64,000 bases of DNA from Amycolatopsis taiwanensis DSM 45107 (GCF_000519205.1 NZ_JAFB01000003.1:1-64000); one strand, 5' to 3'; numbered from the stretch's first letter, positions 44,995 to 54,461 are shown. The notes: generated from the letters alone by a model not told the origin. A program made the numbers and translations.

Positions 44995-45269
44995 CCCCGG
45001 TCGGCACAACCAGCGGTGTCCCGCGGCCGCGCGCTCGGCGAGGGTGCCGGCCGTTGCCGGCAGTGCGGTCTCCGCGAGCGGGGCGGCCCGCAGACCGTGC
45101 GTGCGGGCGGCGGTGTGGCTGGTCTGCGGGCGCGCAGCCGGTGGGTCGCGGCGCCGTTGTGGTCCAGGTCGCACAGCAGCCGCTCGGCGAACCGCCGACC
45201 GCCGACGTGCGCGGGACCGTCGTGCGCCGGGTGGAACCCACCCGCGCCTGCGCCCTGGTCCGCGACACC

Positions 45270-45290
45270 GTGACGTACACCGGTGACGTC
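45270..45290 (+). promoter_or_regulatory. Shared regulatory box upstream of OsmC gene
   Basis: GTGACGTACACCGGTGACGTC carries the GTGACGTACA half common to the boxes at 44972 and 50314, here as a direct repeat of GGTGACGT type. It is 75 bases before the OsmC start. Confidence 0.45.
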
Positions 45291-45364
45291 GTGCGACGGT
45301 CGCCGCGGCGGTTCCGGCGTTCGTAACGTGGTCGGCACACACCACGGAACGCAAAGGAAAGCCG

Positions 45365-45796
45365 ATGTCTGAAGTCACTTACACCGCGGTCGCCTCCTCC
45401 ACCGCGGAGGGCCGCAACGGGGGGCACGCCAGGTCGGACGACGGCCAGTTGGACGTCACCCTCGGCGTGCCGAAGGCCCTCGGCGGCGCGGGCAACGGCA
45501 CCAACCCGGAGCAGCTGTTCGCCGCGGGCTGGGCGTCCTGCTTCGTCGGCGCGGTGCGGCGGGTCGCCGCCGCGAAGAAGGTCCACCCGAGCGACCTCGC
45601 CGTCGTCGCGGAGATCACCCTGCACCACGACACCGAGGCCAGCGACTTCAAGCTGAGCGCGGCGCTGCACCTGGAGGCCTCCGGCGTCGACCAGGCCACC
45701 GCCGACGAGCTGGTCCAGGGCGCGCACCAGCTGTGCCCGTACTCGAAGGCCACGCGCGGCAACATCGAGGTCAGCCTCGACGCCACCGTCGCCTGA
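45365..45796 (+). CDS. Organic hydroperoxide resistance protein (Ohr/OsmC family)
   Basis: The 143-residue protein has the two redox cysteines at usual places: AAGWASCFVGAVRR (about residue 60) and HQLCPYSKATRGNI (about residue 124). Ohr proteins reduce organic peroxides using lipoyl or thiol donors. AAAGGAAAG precedes the ATG. It is divergent from the SARP gene; no OhrR-type MarR gene adjoins it, so control by the shared box is plausible. Confidence 0.92.
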   Translation: MSEVTYTAVASSTAEGRNGGHARSDDGQLDVTLGVPKALGGAGNGTNPEQLFAAGWASCFVGAVRRVAAAKKVHPSDLAVVAEITLHHDTEASDFKLSAALHLEASGVDQATADELVQGAHQLCPYSKATRGNIEVSLDATVA

Positions 45797-45804
45797 CCCC
45801 GGAC

Positions 45805-45841
45805 CTCGAGCCCGCCCCCGTGTCCCGGAGGCGGGCTCGAG
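45805..45841 (+). terminator. Hairpin terminator after OsmC
   Basis: CTCGAGCCCGCC (45805-45816) pairs with GGCGGGCTCGAG (45830-45841); a T-containing stretch CCGTTTCTC follows. Confidence 0.7.
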
Positions 45842-45926
45842 CCGTTTCTCTGTCCACAATGAACGGAGCCCGAGCGTGACCCGCCGTCGCGGCCAGGATC
45901 GGCCGCTGACCGGCCGCGTCCACGCG

Positions 45927-46052
45927 CGACCGGGCCATCCCGCCCGCCGCCGAACGGTTCGAAGCCCAGCGCGCCGGCGCGACGATCACCGAGGTCGACT
46001 CGCCGCACGCGGTCCCGGCGGCGGACCCGCAGGCCGTCGTCGACGTCATCCC
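45927..46052 (+). pseudogene. C-terminal fragment of an alpha/beta hydrolase
   Basis: The codons read AIPPAAERFEAQRAGATITE, then SPHAVPAADPQAVVDVI, the last strand and catalytic-His helix region of alpha/beta-fold hydrolases. Everything upstream is absent. The rest of 45842-46334 holds no gene I can support; an imperfect far-spaced dyad GCCTCA...TGAGGC at 46270-46315 may belong to the next promoter. Confidence 0.55.
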
Positions 46053-46334
46053 CGGGCCGCCGGCTGATCCTCGGCAGCCGGGACCGTGCGGCTTTCCCCG
46101 ACGACGCACATCCAGGGCAGGCGCCCGTCCACCGGGCACCGGCGAACTGGTGGGACGACGGCGACTTCACCGGCGTCGGCGACTCGCGACGCAGCGTTGG
46201 CGCTTCGCCGAGCGCCGGGTGGACATCCGGCTCGTGAGTCTCTTCAGTGTGACCCTCCAGACAGTGAACGCCTCACCAGTGTGGCAAATAAGTGCTACAT
46301 TGATGAGGCAGTTGAAAACGGAGGGAGCACCCCA

Positions 46335-47795
46335 GTGATCACCAACGAGCAGCTCTTCATCGGCGGCGAGTGGACCACCCCGAGCAGCCCGGAGCTGCTG
46401 GACATCCGGTCCCCGCACGACCAGTCGCTGCTGGGCCGCGTCGCGCAGGCCCAGCCCGCGGACGTCGACTGGGCCGTCGCCGCCGCGCGGAAGGCCTTCG
46501 ACGAGGGCCCGTGGCCGCGCACCACCCCGGCCGAGCGCATCGCCGTCATCCGCAGGCTGAACAAGCTCCGCGAGGAGCGCGCCGACGAGATCGCGGCGCT
46601 CATCTCGGCCGAGAACGGGTCGGCCCGGTGGTTCACCAAGGCCGGCCAGCCCGGTCTGACCCGCCAGGCCGGCGCCTACCTCAAGGCCGCCGAGGAGTTC
46701 GGCTGGGAGGAGACCCTCGAACCGTCCGACCCGGCCGCGCCGTTCCGCTCGGTCGTGCGCCGCGAGGCGGTCGGTGTCGTCGCCGCGATCATCCCGTGGA
46801 ACTCGCCGTTCTCCTCGGCCATGGCGAAGATCCTGCCCGCGCTGCTTACCGGCAACACGATCGTCCTCAAGGTCTCGCCGGAGAACACGCTGAGCATGAA
46901 CCTCCTGGCTGAGCTGCTCGAGGAAACCGGTCTGCCCGAGGGCGTCATAAGCGTGCTGCCCGCCGACCGCGAGACCAGCGAGTACCTGGTCAAGCACACC
47001 GATGTGGACAAGATCGCCTTCACCGGCTCCACCCGCGCCGGCCGCCGCATCGCGTCGCTGGCCGGTGAGCAGCTCAAGCGCGTCAGCCTGGAACTGGGCG
47101 GCAAGTCCGCCATGATCATCCTGCCGGACGCCGACGTCGACGCGGCGGTCCAGGGCGTGAAGTTCTCCTCCCTGCTGAACAACGCCGAATCGTGCATCGC
47201 GCAGACCCGCATCCTCGCGCCGCGCGCCCGCTACGACGAGGTGGTCGCCGGGCTCAAGACGCTCATCGAGTCCCTGGGCGTCGGCGACCCGGCCGACGAG
47301 GGCACGTTCATCGGCCCGATGGTCCGCCGCGACCAGCAGCAGCGCGTCCTCGACTACATCCGCACCGGCATCGAGGAGGGCGCGCGGCTCGTCACCGGCG
47401 GCCCGGAAGTCCCGGCGGGGCTGGAAAACGGCTTCTACGTGACGCCGACCCTGTTCGCCGACGTGGACAACTCGATGCGCATCGCGCAGGAGGAGATCTT
47501 CGGCCCGGTCCTGGTCGTCATCGCCTATGACGACGAGGACGATGCGGTCCGCATCGCCAACGACTCCGAGTACGGCCTGTCCGGCGGGGTGTGGTCGGCC
47601 GATCCCGCGCACGCGCTGGAGATCGCCCGCCGCGTGCGCACCGGCACCGTCACCGTCAACGGCTCCCCCATCGGGTTCGACGGCCCGTTCGGCGGCTTCA
47701 AGGCCAGCGGCCTTGGCCGCGAGTACGGCGCGGTCGGGCTCGGCACCTACACCGAGTACAAGACCGTCACGATCCCCGCGAAGGCACCCCGATGA
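46335..47795 (+). CDS. Aldehyde dehydrogenase
   Basis: The 486-residue NAD(P)-dependent enzyme shows VGVVAAIIPWNSPFSSAMAK, FTGSTRAGRRIASLAG, catalytic Glu in SLELGGKSAM and catalytic Cys in NNAESCIAQTRIL, with EEIFGPVLVV near the C-terminus. The GTG at 46335 has GGAGGGAG upstream. It overlaps the exporter gene by ATGA, so aldehyde oxidation and efflux of a product or toxic compound may be linked. The substrate is unknown; no regulator gene adjoins. Confidence 0.9.
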   Translation: MITNEQLFIGGEWTTPSSPELLDIRSPHDQSLLGRVAQAQPADVDWAVAAARKAFDEGPWPRTTPAERIAVIRRLNKLREERADEIAALISAENGSARWFTKAGQPGLTRQAGAYLKAAEEFGWEETLEPSDPAAPFRSVVRREAVGVVAAIIPWNSPFSSAMAKILPALLTGNTIVLKVSPENTLSMNLLAELLEETGLPEGVISVLPADRETSEYLVKHTDVDKIAFTGSTRAGRRIASLAGEQLKRVSLELGGKSAMIILPDADVDAAVQGVKFSSLLNNAESCIAQTRILAPRARYDEVVAGLKTLIESLGVGDPADEGTFIGPMVRRDQQQRVLDYIRTGIEEGARLVTGGPEVPAGLENGFYVTPTLFADVDNSMRIAQEEIFGPVLVVIAYDDEDDAVRIANDSEYGLSGGVWSADPAHALEIARRVRTGTVTVNGSPIGFDGPFGGFKASGLGREYGAVGLGTYTEYKTVTIPAKAPR

Positions 47796-49147
47796 CCACC
47801 CTCGACCTCCCCGCCAAACCCGCCGTGCGGCCGGCGATGACAGCCCTCGTCCTGGCTGTCCTACTGGCCGCACTGGACCAGACCATCATCGCGACCGCGC
47901 TGCCCAGGATCGCCCGGGACCTCGGCGGGTTCCGCGACATCGCCTGGGTCACCGCGTCCTACCTGCTCGCCTCGACCGCGGCCACCCCGCTGTGGGGCAA
48001 GCTCGGTGACATGCTCGGGCGCAAGCGCCTGTACCTCGTCGCCACCACGGCGTTCCTGATCGCCTCCGCGCTGTGCGGGCTGGCGCAGGACCTGCCGCAG
48101 CTCGTCGCCGCGCGCGCCCTGCAGGGGCTGGCCGGCGGCGGGATGATCGTCCTGACCTTCGCGCTCGTCGGCGATATCGTCGCGCCCGAGGAACGCGGCC
48201 GCTACCAGGGCCGGTTCGGCTCGGTGTACGGCATCGCCAGCATCGCCGGGCCGCTGCTCGGCGGGCTGTTCACCGACGAGCTGTCGTGGCGGTGGGCGTT
48301 CCTGATCAACGTGCCGGTCGGGCTGGTCGCGGTCGCGATCGCCGCGCGGCACCTGCCGGGCGCCGCGCGCAGGTCCGCCGCCCGCATCGACTACCCCGGC
48401 GCCGGCCTGCTGGCCGCGGCGGCCACGGCGCTGATCCTGATCACCTCGTTCGGGCCGCAGTGGGGCTGGACGTCCCCGGGCACCCTGGGCCTCGCCGCGG
48501 CGGCGGTCGTGCTGATCGCGCTGGTGATCCCGGTCGAACGGCGGGCCGCGGCTCCGGTGCTGCCGCTGTCGATGCTCACCTCGCGCACGGTCGCGATCGC
48601 TTCGGTCATCGGGTTCATCGCCAACGTCGCGATGTTCAGCGTGCTCGTCTACCTGCCGACCTACCTGCAGGTGGTGGACGGGGTTTCGGCCACATTGTCC
48701 GGTGTGCACATGCTGCCGCTGGTGATCGGGCTGGTCGTGAGCCAGTCGCTGGCCGGCCGGTGGATCGCGAACCCGGCGCGGCTGCGGGTGGTGCTGGTGG
48801 CCGGGATGGCGCTCAACGTCGCCGGGCTCCTGCTGCTGAGCACGCTCGCCGCCGGCACCGCGCAGCTCGCGCTCGTCGTCTACTTCCTGGTCACCGGAAT
48901 CGGCGTCGGGATGGTGCCGATGGTCGCCCTGACGGCGGCGCAGAACGCGGTCCCGGCGGCGGACATCGGCGCGGCGAGCGCGGTCGTGACCTTCGCCCGC
49001 TCGATCGGCGCGGCGTTCGGGGTGGCGGTGTTCGGCACCCTGCTCGGCGGCGACGTGGCGGGCCACATCGGCCGCGGCTTCCTGTGGATCGCGCCGCTGG
49101 TCGTCGTCGGCACCCTGCTCGCGCTGCTCCTCCCGAAGCGCGGCTGA
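47792..49147 (+). CDS. MFS multidrug exporter, DHA2 (14-TMS) family
   Basis: The 451-residue membrane protein has the DHA2 signatures LLAALDQTIIATALPRIARD (motif D1), LWGKLGDMLGRKRLYL (loop 2-3), ARALQGLAGGGMIVL and GPLLGGLFTDELSWRWAFLINVPVG (motif C). Its start overlaps the aldehyde dehydrogenase stop by ATGA. It is likely a proton-driven drug or metabolite exporter. A strong hairpin follows. Confidence 0.9.
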   Translation: MTTLDLPAKPAVRPAMTALVLAVLLAALDQTIIATALPRIARDLGGFRDIAWVTASYLLASTAATPLWGKLGDMLGRKRLYLVATTAFLIASALCGLAQDLPQLVAARALQGLAGGGMIVLTFALVGDIVAPEERGRYQGRFGSVYGIASIAGPLLGGLFTDELSWRWAFLINVPVGLVAVAIAARHLPGAARRSAARIDYPGAGLLAAAATALILITSFGPQWGWTSPGTLGLAAAAVVLIALVIPVERRAAAPVLPLSMLTSRTVAIASVIGFIANVAMFSVLVYLPTYLQVVDGVSATLSGVHMLPLVIGLVVSQSLAGRWIANPARLRVVLVAGMALNVAGLLLLSTLAAGTAQLALVVYFLVTGIGVGMVPMVALTAAQNAVPAADIGAASAVVTFARSIGAAFGVAVFGTLLGGDVAGHIGRGFLWIAPLVVVGTLLALLLPKRG

Positions 49148-49160
49148 CCGTCCACACGGC

Positions 49161-49189
49161 ACAGCGCCCGGCGATCCGCCGGGCGCTGT
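49161..49189. terminator. Bidirectional hairpin terminator
   Basis: ACAGCGCCCGGCG (49161-49173) and CGCCGGGCGCTGT (49177-49189) form a perfect 13-bp stem with a 3-base loop between convergent genes. Confidence 0.8.
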
Positions 49190-49198
49190 CCGCGGTGT

Positions 49199-50236
49199 TC
49201 AGAGGTGGCCGGCGTCGACGATCGCCTGGGTGAAGGGCTGCGGCGCCTCCTGCGGCACGTTGTGCCCGATGCCGGCGAACACGCGGTGCTCGTACTTGCC
49301 GGTGAACTTGTTCCGGTAGGTCGTGCCGTCGACCGCGGCGCCGTCGAAGTCGCTGCCGATCGTGATCGTCGGGACCGCGATGGGCGGCGCGGTCTGCAGC
49401 TTCTGCTCGTAGGCGTCGTACTGCGGCTCACCGGGCGCCAGGCTCAGCCGCCACCGGTAGTTGTGCACCACGATCGCCACGTGGTCCGGGTTGTCGAACG
49501 CCGCCGCGCTGCGGTCGAACGTGGCGTCGTCGAAGTTCCACGCGGGCGAGGCGTTCTTCCAGATCAGCTTGTTGAAGTCGTGCCGGTTCCTGGTGTAGCC
49601 CAGCACGCCGCGCTCGGTCGAGAAGTAGTACTGGTACCACCAGCCCAGCTCGGCCGCGGGCGCCAGCGGCTGCTGGTTGGCCGCCAGGTTCGTGACGAGG
49701 TACCCGCTGACCGCAACGAGCGCCGTCACCCGCTCCGGCCATAGCACCGCGATGATGGCCGCGGTGCGCGAACCCCAGTCGTAGCCGCCGAAGATCGCCT
49801 TGTCGATCCGGAGCGCGTCCAGCAGGGCGATGACGTCGAGCGCGATCGCGGACTGCTGCCCGTTGCGCACGGTCTGCGCCGAGCGGAACGTGGTGCTGCC
49901 GTAGCCGCGCAGGAACGGCACGATCACCCGGTAGCCCTGGGCGGCCAGCAGCGGCGCGACATCGACGTAGCTGTACGGGTCGTAGGGCCAGCCGTGCAGC
50001 AGCACCACCGGCGTCCCGATCGCCGGCCCGAACTCGAAGTAACCCATGTCCAGCACACCGGCGGTGACCTGCTTGACCGGGCCGAGCGCGGTGTGCTCGC
50101 CGGAGCCCGTCCGCAGGTCCGCGCCCGGCGCCGGAGCGGGAGCCGCGACCGGCGCCCTCTTCAGCGAGCACGCGCCCAGCGAAGCCGCCGCCGCACCCGC
50201 CGCGATCGTCTGCCCGAACAGTCTCTTGCTGATCAT
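49199..50236 (-). CDS. Alpha/beta hydrolase, epoxide-hydrolase-like lipoprotein
   Basis: The 345-residue protein begins MISKRLFGQTIAAGAAAASLGAC, an export signal with lipobox SLGAC (Cys about 23), then a Pro/Ala linker. The catalytic domain has the oxyanion-hole HGWPYDPYSY, the nucleophile elbow GGYDWGSRTA (Asp nucleophile, as in epoxide hydrolases and haloalkane dehalogenases), and the C-terminal His in IGHNVPQEAPQPF. It acts outside the membrane. A GTGACG-N11-CGTCAC box lies 78-100 bases upstream, linking it to the SARP gene. Confidence 0.88.
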   Translation of the reverse strand: MISKRLFGQTIAAGAAAASLGACSLKRAPVAAPAPAPGADLRTGSGEHTALGPVKQVTAGVLDMGYFEFGPAIGTPVVLLHGWPYDPYSYVDVAPLLAAQGYRVIVPFLRGYGSTTFRSAQTVRNGQQSAIALDVIALLDALRIDKAIFGGYDWGSRTAAIIAVLWPERVTALVAVSGYLVTNLAANQQPLAPAAELGWWYQYYFSTERGVLGYTRNRHDFNKLIWKNASPAWNFDDATFDRSAAAFDNPDHVAIVVHNYRWRLSLAPGEPQYDAYEQKLQTAPPIAVPTITIGSDFDGAAVDGTTYRNKFTGKYEHRVFAGIGHNVPQEAPQPFTQAIVDAGHL

Positions 50237-50313
50237 CTCGAAACACTCCCGTGCGAGGCACCCGTTGTCCTCGACGACGCTAGGTACCGCGCGCGAGGTG
50301 GCGCGCCCGTCGG

Positions 50314-50336
50314 GTGACGCTGCGGGTGTACGTCAC
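50314..50336 (-). promoter_or_regulatory. Shared regulatory box upstream of hydrolase gene
   Basis: GTGACG (50314-50319) and CGTCAC (50331-50336) have the same 11-base gap as the box near the SARP start, and match it over GGGGGTGACGTACA. A -10-like TACCTA lies about 27 bases downstream on the minus strand. Confidence 0.55.
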
Positions 50337-53044
50337 CCCCGGTTTTCGAGCATCTCGGCCAGGTCAGCGCGGGAGCTGACGCCCAGTTTCGGGAAGATCC
50401 GGTGCAGGTGGGTACCCACGGTGCGGTGCGACAGGTACAACCGCTGCCCGATCTCCCGGTTGGTCAGCCCCTGCGCGGCCAGCTCGGCGATGCTCAGCTC
50501 GTGCGGCGTCAGCTTCTCCCGGGCATCCGTGCCGCGGTTCGGGCTCGACTCCCCCGCACTCCGCAACTCCCGCCGCGCCCGCTCACCCCACGCCGTCATC
50601 CCGAGCGCGTCGAACGTCTCCCGCGCGGTCCGCAGGTGCGTCCGCGACTTCACGACCCGCCGCTGCCGCCGCAACCACTCCCCGAACGCCAGGTGCACCC
50701 GCCCGCGCTCGGCGGGCCACCCGGTCAGATCCGCCCGCAACGCCTCCAGGAACAACTCCTCCGCGTCCTCGGTGGACGCCAGCACCGCCCGCGCGTACCG
50801 CAGTCCGATGTGGAGCGCCGGGGACGAGGTGGTCCTCCCGAGCGGTTCCATCTCCGCCAGGATGTCCCGCATCGTGTCGCTCTGACCGGATCGGACCGCC
50901 GCCTCGGTCAGCTCGGCGAGGAAGTACGCCCGCAACGCCAGCTGGTAGGCCGGATCGGCCGGGTCGAGCACACGGCGCAGGTCGGCGAACGCGTCGTCGT
51001 AGCGGCCCTCGCTCAGCGCGGCGAGCCCGCGGGCGAGCTGGACGGTCGCCAGCACCGGTCGGGCGCCCGCCGCGAGCCCGGCCCGCTCGGCCTCGTCGGC
51101 CAGCGCCGTGGCCTGCGCGTGGTCGCCCCGCAGCGCGGCGATCTCGGCCTGCACCGCCTTGGCCAGCCCGAACATGAACGGCTGGTGCGTCTCCTGGGCG
51201 AGCTTCGCGGCCTCCGCGGCGACCGGCACCGCGGTGGCCAGGTCGCCGAGGCGGGCCCGGCTCCACGCCTGCACCGCCAGCGCCCGCGGCAGCAGCCCGA
51301 GCAGGCCCTGGGCGCGCAGCCCGGGCGCGGCCGCCGCCGCGAAGCGCGCGGCCAGGTCGAACGCCCCGACCTGCAGCGCCGCGCTGCCCAGGACGCGGTC
51401 GATCGCGGAGTTCGCGCCCGCGGCGCCGGCCAGGGTGCGCAACCCGGCGAGCACGGTCTCACCGCGGTCGAACGGCGCGACGTAGGCGGCGATCGCGACC
51501 TGGCGCGGATCGTCGCCGGGCAGCGGCAGCCGGTCGGACACGGCCAGCAGCGCGCGCCGGGTCTGCGGGCCGGGCTCGGACCAGAAGCAGCGCATCGCGG
51601 TGCTCCACAGGATCCGCGCCGCGACCTCGGTGTGCCCGTCGCCGGCGACCCACGCGGCCAGCTCGCCCAGTTCCGCGACGCGGGTGATGTCCTCGCGCAC
51701 CCCGTCCTCGAACGCGCTGAGCAGCCACGCCGCGGCGGCCTGCTGGCGCGGCGTGAGGTCCAGGCCCTGCGCCTCGCGCACCAGGCGTTCGACCGCGTCA
51801 CGGCGGCCGCAGTCGGCAGCCAGCTCCGCGGCACGCAGCAGGCGGACCCCGCGCCCGTCCGGCCGCTCGGACAGCCGGGCGGCCTGTTCGACGGCGGCGA
51901 TCGCGGCGGTGGCCGCGCCGCGGCGGCGGGCGCGTTCGGCGACCTGGTCGAGTTCCTCCGCCACCGCCTCGTCGGGGCTCGTGGTCGCGGCGGCCTGATG
52001 CCAGGCCCGCCGGTCCGGGTGGGCGACCAGCGTCGCGGCGAGCGCCAGGTGCGCCTGCCTGCGCTCGGCGAGCGTCGCGGCCGCCGGGATGGCCGAGCGC
52101 ATCAGCGGGTGCCGGAACGTCACCGTGCCCGCGGTGACGTCGACGAGCCCGGCCGCCACGGCGGGCGTCAGCACGTCCACCTCGACGGTGTCCTGCCCGA
52201 CCAGGCCGGTGGCGGCCAGCGTTTCGGCGACCGAGTCGCTCTGCGCGAGCGCCGCGACCAGCAGCGCGGTGCGGGTCGGCGCGGGCAGGCCGGCGACCCG
52301 GGCGGTGAAGGCGCGTTCGAGCCGGTCGCTCAACGGCAGCACCGGATCCAGCACGCCCGCCTCGGCCACGACGGAGGGCAGCTCGGCCAGCGCGAGCGGG
52401 TTGCCCGCCGCTTCGGCCAGTACCTGCTCCCGCGCCGACGCGGACAGCCCGGGGGCGAGCGAATCCAGCAGGTCGGCCGCGTCCTCGTCGGACAGTCGCG
52501 CGACCGGCATCGCGGACAGGCCGGCGTCCTGCAGCGGCGAGCGTTCGCCGTCGCGCAGGGTCGCGATCAGCGCGATGGGCTCGGAGTCGATCCGCCGGGC
52601 CACGAACGCCAGCGCGTCCACGCTCGCGCGGTCGAGCCAGTGCACGTCCTCGGCGACGAGCAGCAGCGGCCGGTCCGCGGCCTCCTCGGCCAGCAGGGTC
52701 AACGCCGCCAGGCCGACCAGGTAGGTGCTGGGCTCGTCCCCGTCGGCGAGGCCGAGCGCCGTGCGCAACGCGGCCCGCTGCGGGGACGGCAGCGCGTCGA
52801 TCCCCGCCCGCACCGGGTGGAGCAGCTGGTGCAGCCCCGCGTAGGCGAGGTTCTGCTCGGCCTGCACGCCGGTGGTCGTCAGGACCCGCACCCCCGCGAC
52901 ACCCGCCGCGGCGACGGCTTCCGCGACGAGCGCGGACTTCCCGATGCCGGCCTCCCCGGTCAGCAGGAACCCCGTGCACTCCCCCGGGCCGTCCACGAGC
53001 TCGGCCAGTCGCTTGAGCTCGGTCTCCCGTCCGAACAGCCCCAT
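50333..53044 (-). CDS. LAL-type LuxR-family transcriptional regulator
   Basis: The 903-residue protein has an N-terminal AAA/NTPase with Walker A FLLTGEAGIGKSALVAEAV and Walker B PLLLVAEDVHWLDRA, a long helical (TPR-like) middle, and the C-terminal LuxR helix-turn-helix (LTPHELSIAELAAQGLTNREI, YLSHRTVGTHLHRIFPKLG). LAL proteins are activated by sugar or small ligands and often control catabolic or antibiotic genes. Its stop lies in the hydrolase promoter region. It may regulate the adjacent hydrolase or the monooxygenase-like gene. Confidence 0.9.
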   Translation of the reverse strand: MGLFGRETELKRLAELVDGPGECTGFLLTGEAGIGKSALVAEAVAAAGVAGVRVLTTTGVQAEQNLAYAGLHQLLHPVRAGIDALPSPQRAALRTALGLADGDEPSTYLVGLAALTLLAEEAADRPLLLVAEDVHWLDRASVDALAFVARRIDSEPIALIATLRDGERSPLQDAGLSAMPVARLSDEDAADLLDSLAPGLSASAREQVLAEAAGNPLALAELPSVVAEAGVLDPVLPLSDRLERAFTARVAGLPAPTRTALLVAALAQSDSVAETLAATGLVGQDTVEVDVLTPAVAAGLVDVTAGTVTFRHPLMRSAIPAAATLAERRQAHLALAATLVAHPDRRAWHQAAATTSPDEAVAEELDQVAERARRRGAATAAIAAVEQAARLSERPDGRGVRLLRAAELAADCGRRDAVERLVREAQGLDLTPRQQAAAAWLLSAFEDGVREDITRVAELGELAAWVAGDGHTEVAARILWSTAMRCFWSEPGPQTRRALLAVSDRLPLPGDDPRQVAIAAYVAPFDRGETVLAGLRTLAGAAGANSAIDRVLGSAALQVGAFDLAARFAAAAAPGLRAQGLLGLLPRALAVQAWSRARLGDLATAVPVAAEAAKLAQETHQPFMFGLAKAVQAEIAALRGDHAQATALADEAERAGLAAGARPVLATVQLARGLAALSEGRYDDAFADLRRVLDPADPAYQLALRAYFLAELTEAAVRSGQSDTMRDILAEMEPLGRTTSSPALHIGLRYARAVLASTEDAEELFLEALRADLTGWPAERGRVHLAFGEWLRRQRRVVKSRTHLRTARETFDALGMTAWGERARRELRSAGESSPNRGTDAREKLTPHELSIAELAAQGLTNREIGQRLYLSHRTVGTHLHRIFPKLGVSSRADLAEMLENRG

Positions 53045-53116
53045 CCCGCGGCACCCCTACCCTCGATCTCCCGAAGGCGACGATACCGAAAGGGTCAGGT
53101 GTGGCGTTTCACCAGT

Positions 53117-53301
53117 TCAGGCGGGCGTGACGGCACGGATGACCGCCGCCTCTCCGTGCCGCGTCCCGTCCGGGCCGAGCAGCGTCCACACCGTGGTGTC
53201 CTCGATCCAGAACCGTTCCCCGGACTTCGCGATCCGCCGGTGTAGCCGAACCGGCACTGCGCGACCAGCAGCGCCGCGAACGCGGGATCCTCCGGCGCCA
53301 T
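53117..53301 (-). pseudogene. MEKHLA-domain gene remnant
   Basis: The ATG at 53301 overlaps the monooxygenase-like stop (TGATG). It reads MAPEDPAFAALLVAQCRFGY, then in another frame RRIAKSGERFWIEDTTVWTLLG and ends VIRAVTPA. Both ends fit MEKHLA-domain proteins of about 150 residues, but the centre is missing and the frame is shifted. Confidence 0.6.
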
Positions 53302-54461
53302 CAGAACATCGGCAGACCGGGCTCCATGCCCAGCCGCACGCGTCCCGAACCGCCGAAGAACTCGGGCGCCTGGTTGACGTGCTGCAGCGCCACCATCCCG
53401 TCCCGGTGCAGCCGCTCGATCGGGCTGCCCAGGTACAGCGACGCCGAGCCGGCCAGCTGGTACACCGCGACCAGGGCCTCCCGGCCGACGGCGGCCGCGT
53501 GCGCCATCGCCGAGTGCAGGTCGGCGTGCAGCTCCAGCGTGATGGGCGCGTTGCGCTCGGCGGCCTCGTCGATCCGCCGGGCCACGTCGAACAGGAACAG
53601 GCGCGCCGCCCGCACCGCGGTCTCGTGGCGGGCCAGCAGCTCCGGCACGCGGGGCTGTGCGGCGAGGGGACCGCCGAACGCCGTCGCCTTGCCGGGCGCG
53701 AGCGCGACCAGCTCGTCGATCGCCTGCTCGACCGTGCCCAGCGCCACGGCGGTGCAGCCGGCGAAGACCAGCAGGATTGGGTTGCGGCGGTAGGTGGGCC
53801 GGTCCAGGCGCAGCGGGAGGTCGATCCGCGCGGTCAGCTCGGCGGGCACGAACGCGCCGGTCACCACGACCCCGTGGCTGCCGGTTGCGCGCATCCCGCT
53901 GACGTCCCAGGTGCGCTCGATCTCCAGCTGGTCCCGGTGGACGTGGAACAGCCGCGCTTCCGGGCCGCAGTCGGTCATCGCGGGCTGTTCGCCGTCCATC
54001 ACGACGCCGAGCGGGACGAACCACTCGGCCGCCTCGATGCCGCTGACGATGGGCCAGCGGCCGGACAGCCGGTACCCGCCGTCGACCGGGACGGCCGTGC
54101 CCGGCTGGCCCCCGTTGGCCAGCACCGGTTCGCGCCCGCCGGTCCAGATCTTCGCGGCCCCCTCCTCGCCGAGCATCGCCGCGGTGAAGCCGAAGTTGGC
54201 GTTCCACACGATCCACGCGGTGGCGGGGTCGATCCGGCCGAACCGCTCGTAGACGGTGAGCGCGGTGGTGAGCGACACCTCGAGCCCGCCGTACTCGGCC
54301 GGGGTGAACAGGCTGAAGGCGCCGGCGTCGCGCAGCTCGGCGATCAGGTGGTCCGGCAGGCGGCCGGTTCGTCCGGCTTCCTCACGCACGGCCTCGATCA
54401 TGCCTCGGAGCAGGGTGGGCAAAGCCAGCGCCTGGGTCTCCCCGGAAGTGTTGTGCGACAT
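53301..54461 (-). CDS. Acyl-CoA dehydrogenase-fold flavin monooxygenase-like protein
   Basis: The 386-residue protein starts at ATG 54461 (MSHNTSGETQALALPTLL). It has the acyl-CoA dehydrogenase fold but with group D monooxygenase features: SLFTPAEYGGLEVSLTTALTVYERFGRIDPATAW, then GYRLSGRWPIVSGIEAAEW and ERTWDVSGMRATGSHGV, ending in a helical domain. Relatives include HsaA, DszC and 4-hydroxyphenylacetate hydroxylase oxygenase components, which use reduced flavin from a partner reductase. No reductase gene is adjacent. Upstream in-frame codons to 54506 are less likely. Confidence 0.8.
   Translation of the reverse strand: MSHNTSGETQALALPTLLRGMIEAVREEAGRTGRLPDHLIAELRDAGAFSLFTPAEYGGLEVSLTTALTVYERFGRIDPATAWIVWNANFGFTAAMLGEEGAAKIWTGGREPVLANGGQPGTAVPVDGGYRLSGRWPIVSGIEAAEWFVPLGVVMDGEQPAMTDCGPEARLFHVHRDQLEIERTWDVSGMRATGSHGVVVTGAFVPAELTARIDLPLRLDRPTYRRNPILLVFAGCTAVALGTVEQAIDELVALAPGKATAFGGPLAAQPRVPELLARHETAVRAARLFLFDVARRIDEAAERNAPITLELHADLHSAMAHAAAVGREALVAVYQLAGSASLYLGSPIERLHRDGMVALQHVNQAPEFFGGSGRVRLGMEPGLPMF

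Larger units (their letters stand above)
44929..45364. other. Divergent intergenic region SARP/OsmC
   Basis: About 435 bases contain no gene I can support. It holds two GTGACGTACA-type boxes, one near each promoter. Arg-rich open frames on both strands look like noise. Confidence 0.45.

Noticed and set aside
44991-45338. Minus-strand ORF with a segment FAERLLCDLDHNGAATHR
   Set aside because: The calcium-binding-like look is confined to a few residues; the rest is Arg/Pro-rich and no ribosome site is visible.
50402-53245. A 947-codon plus-strand open frame opposite the LAL regulator
   Set aside because: It consists of Gln/Arg/Gly-rich codons typical of a GC-driven antisense shadow.
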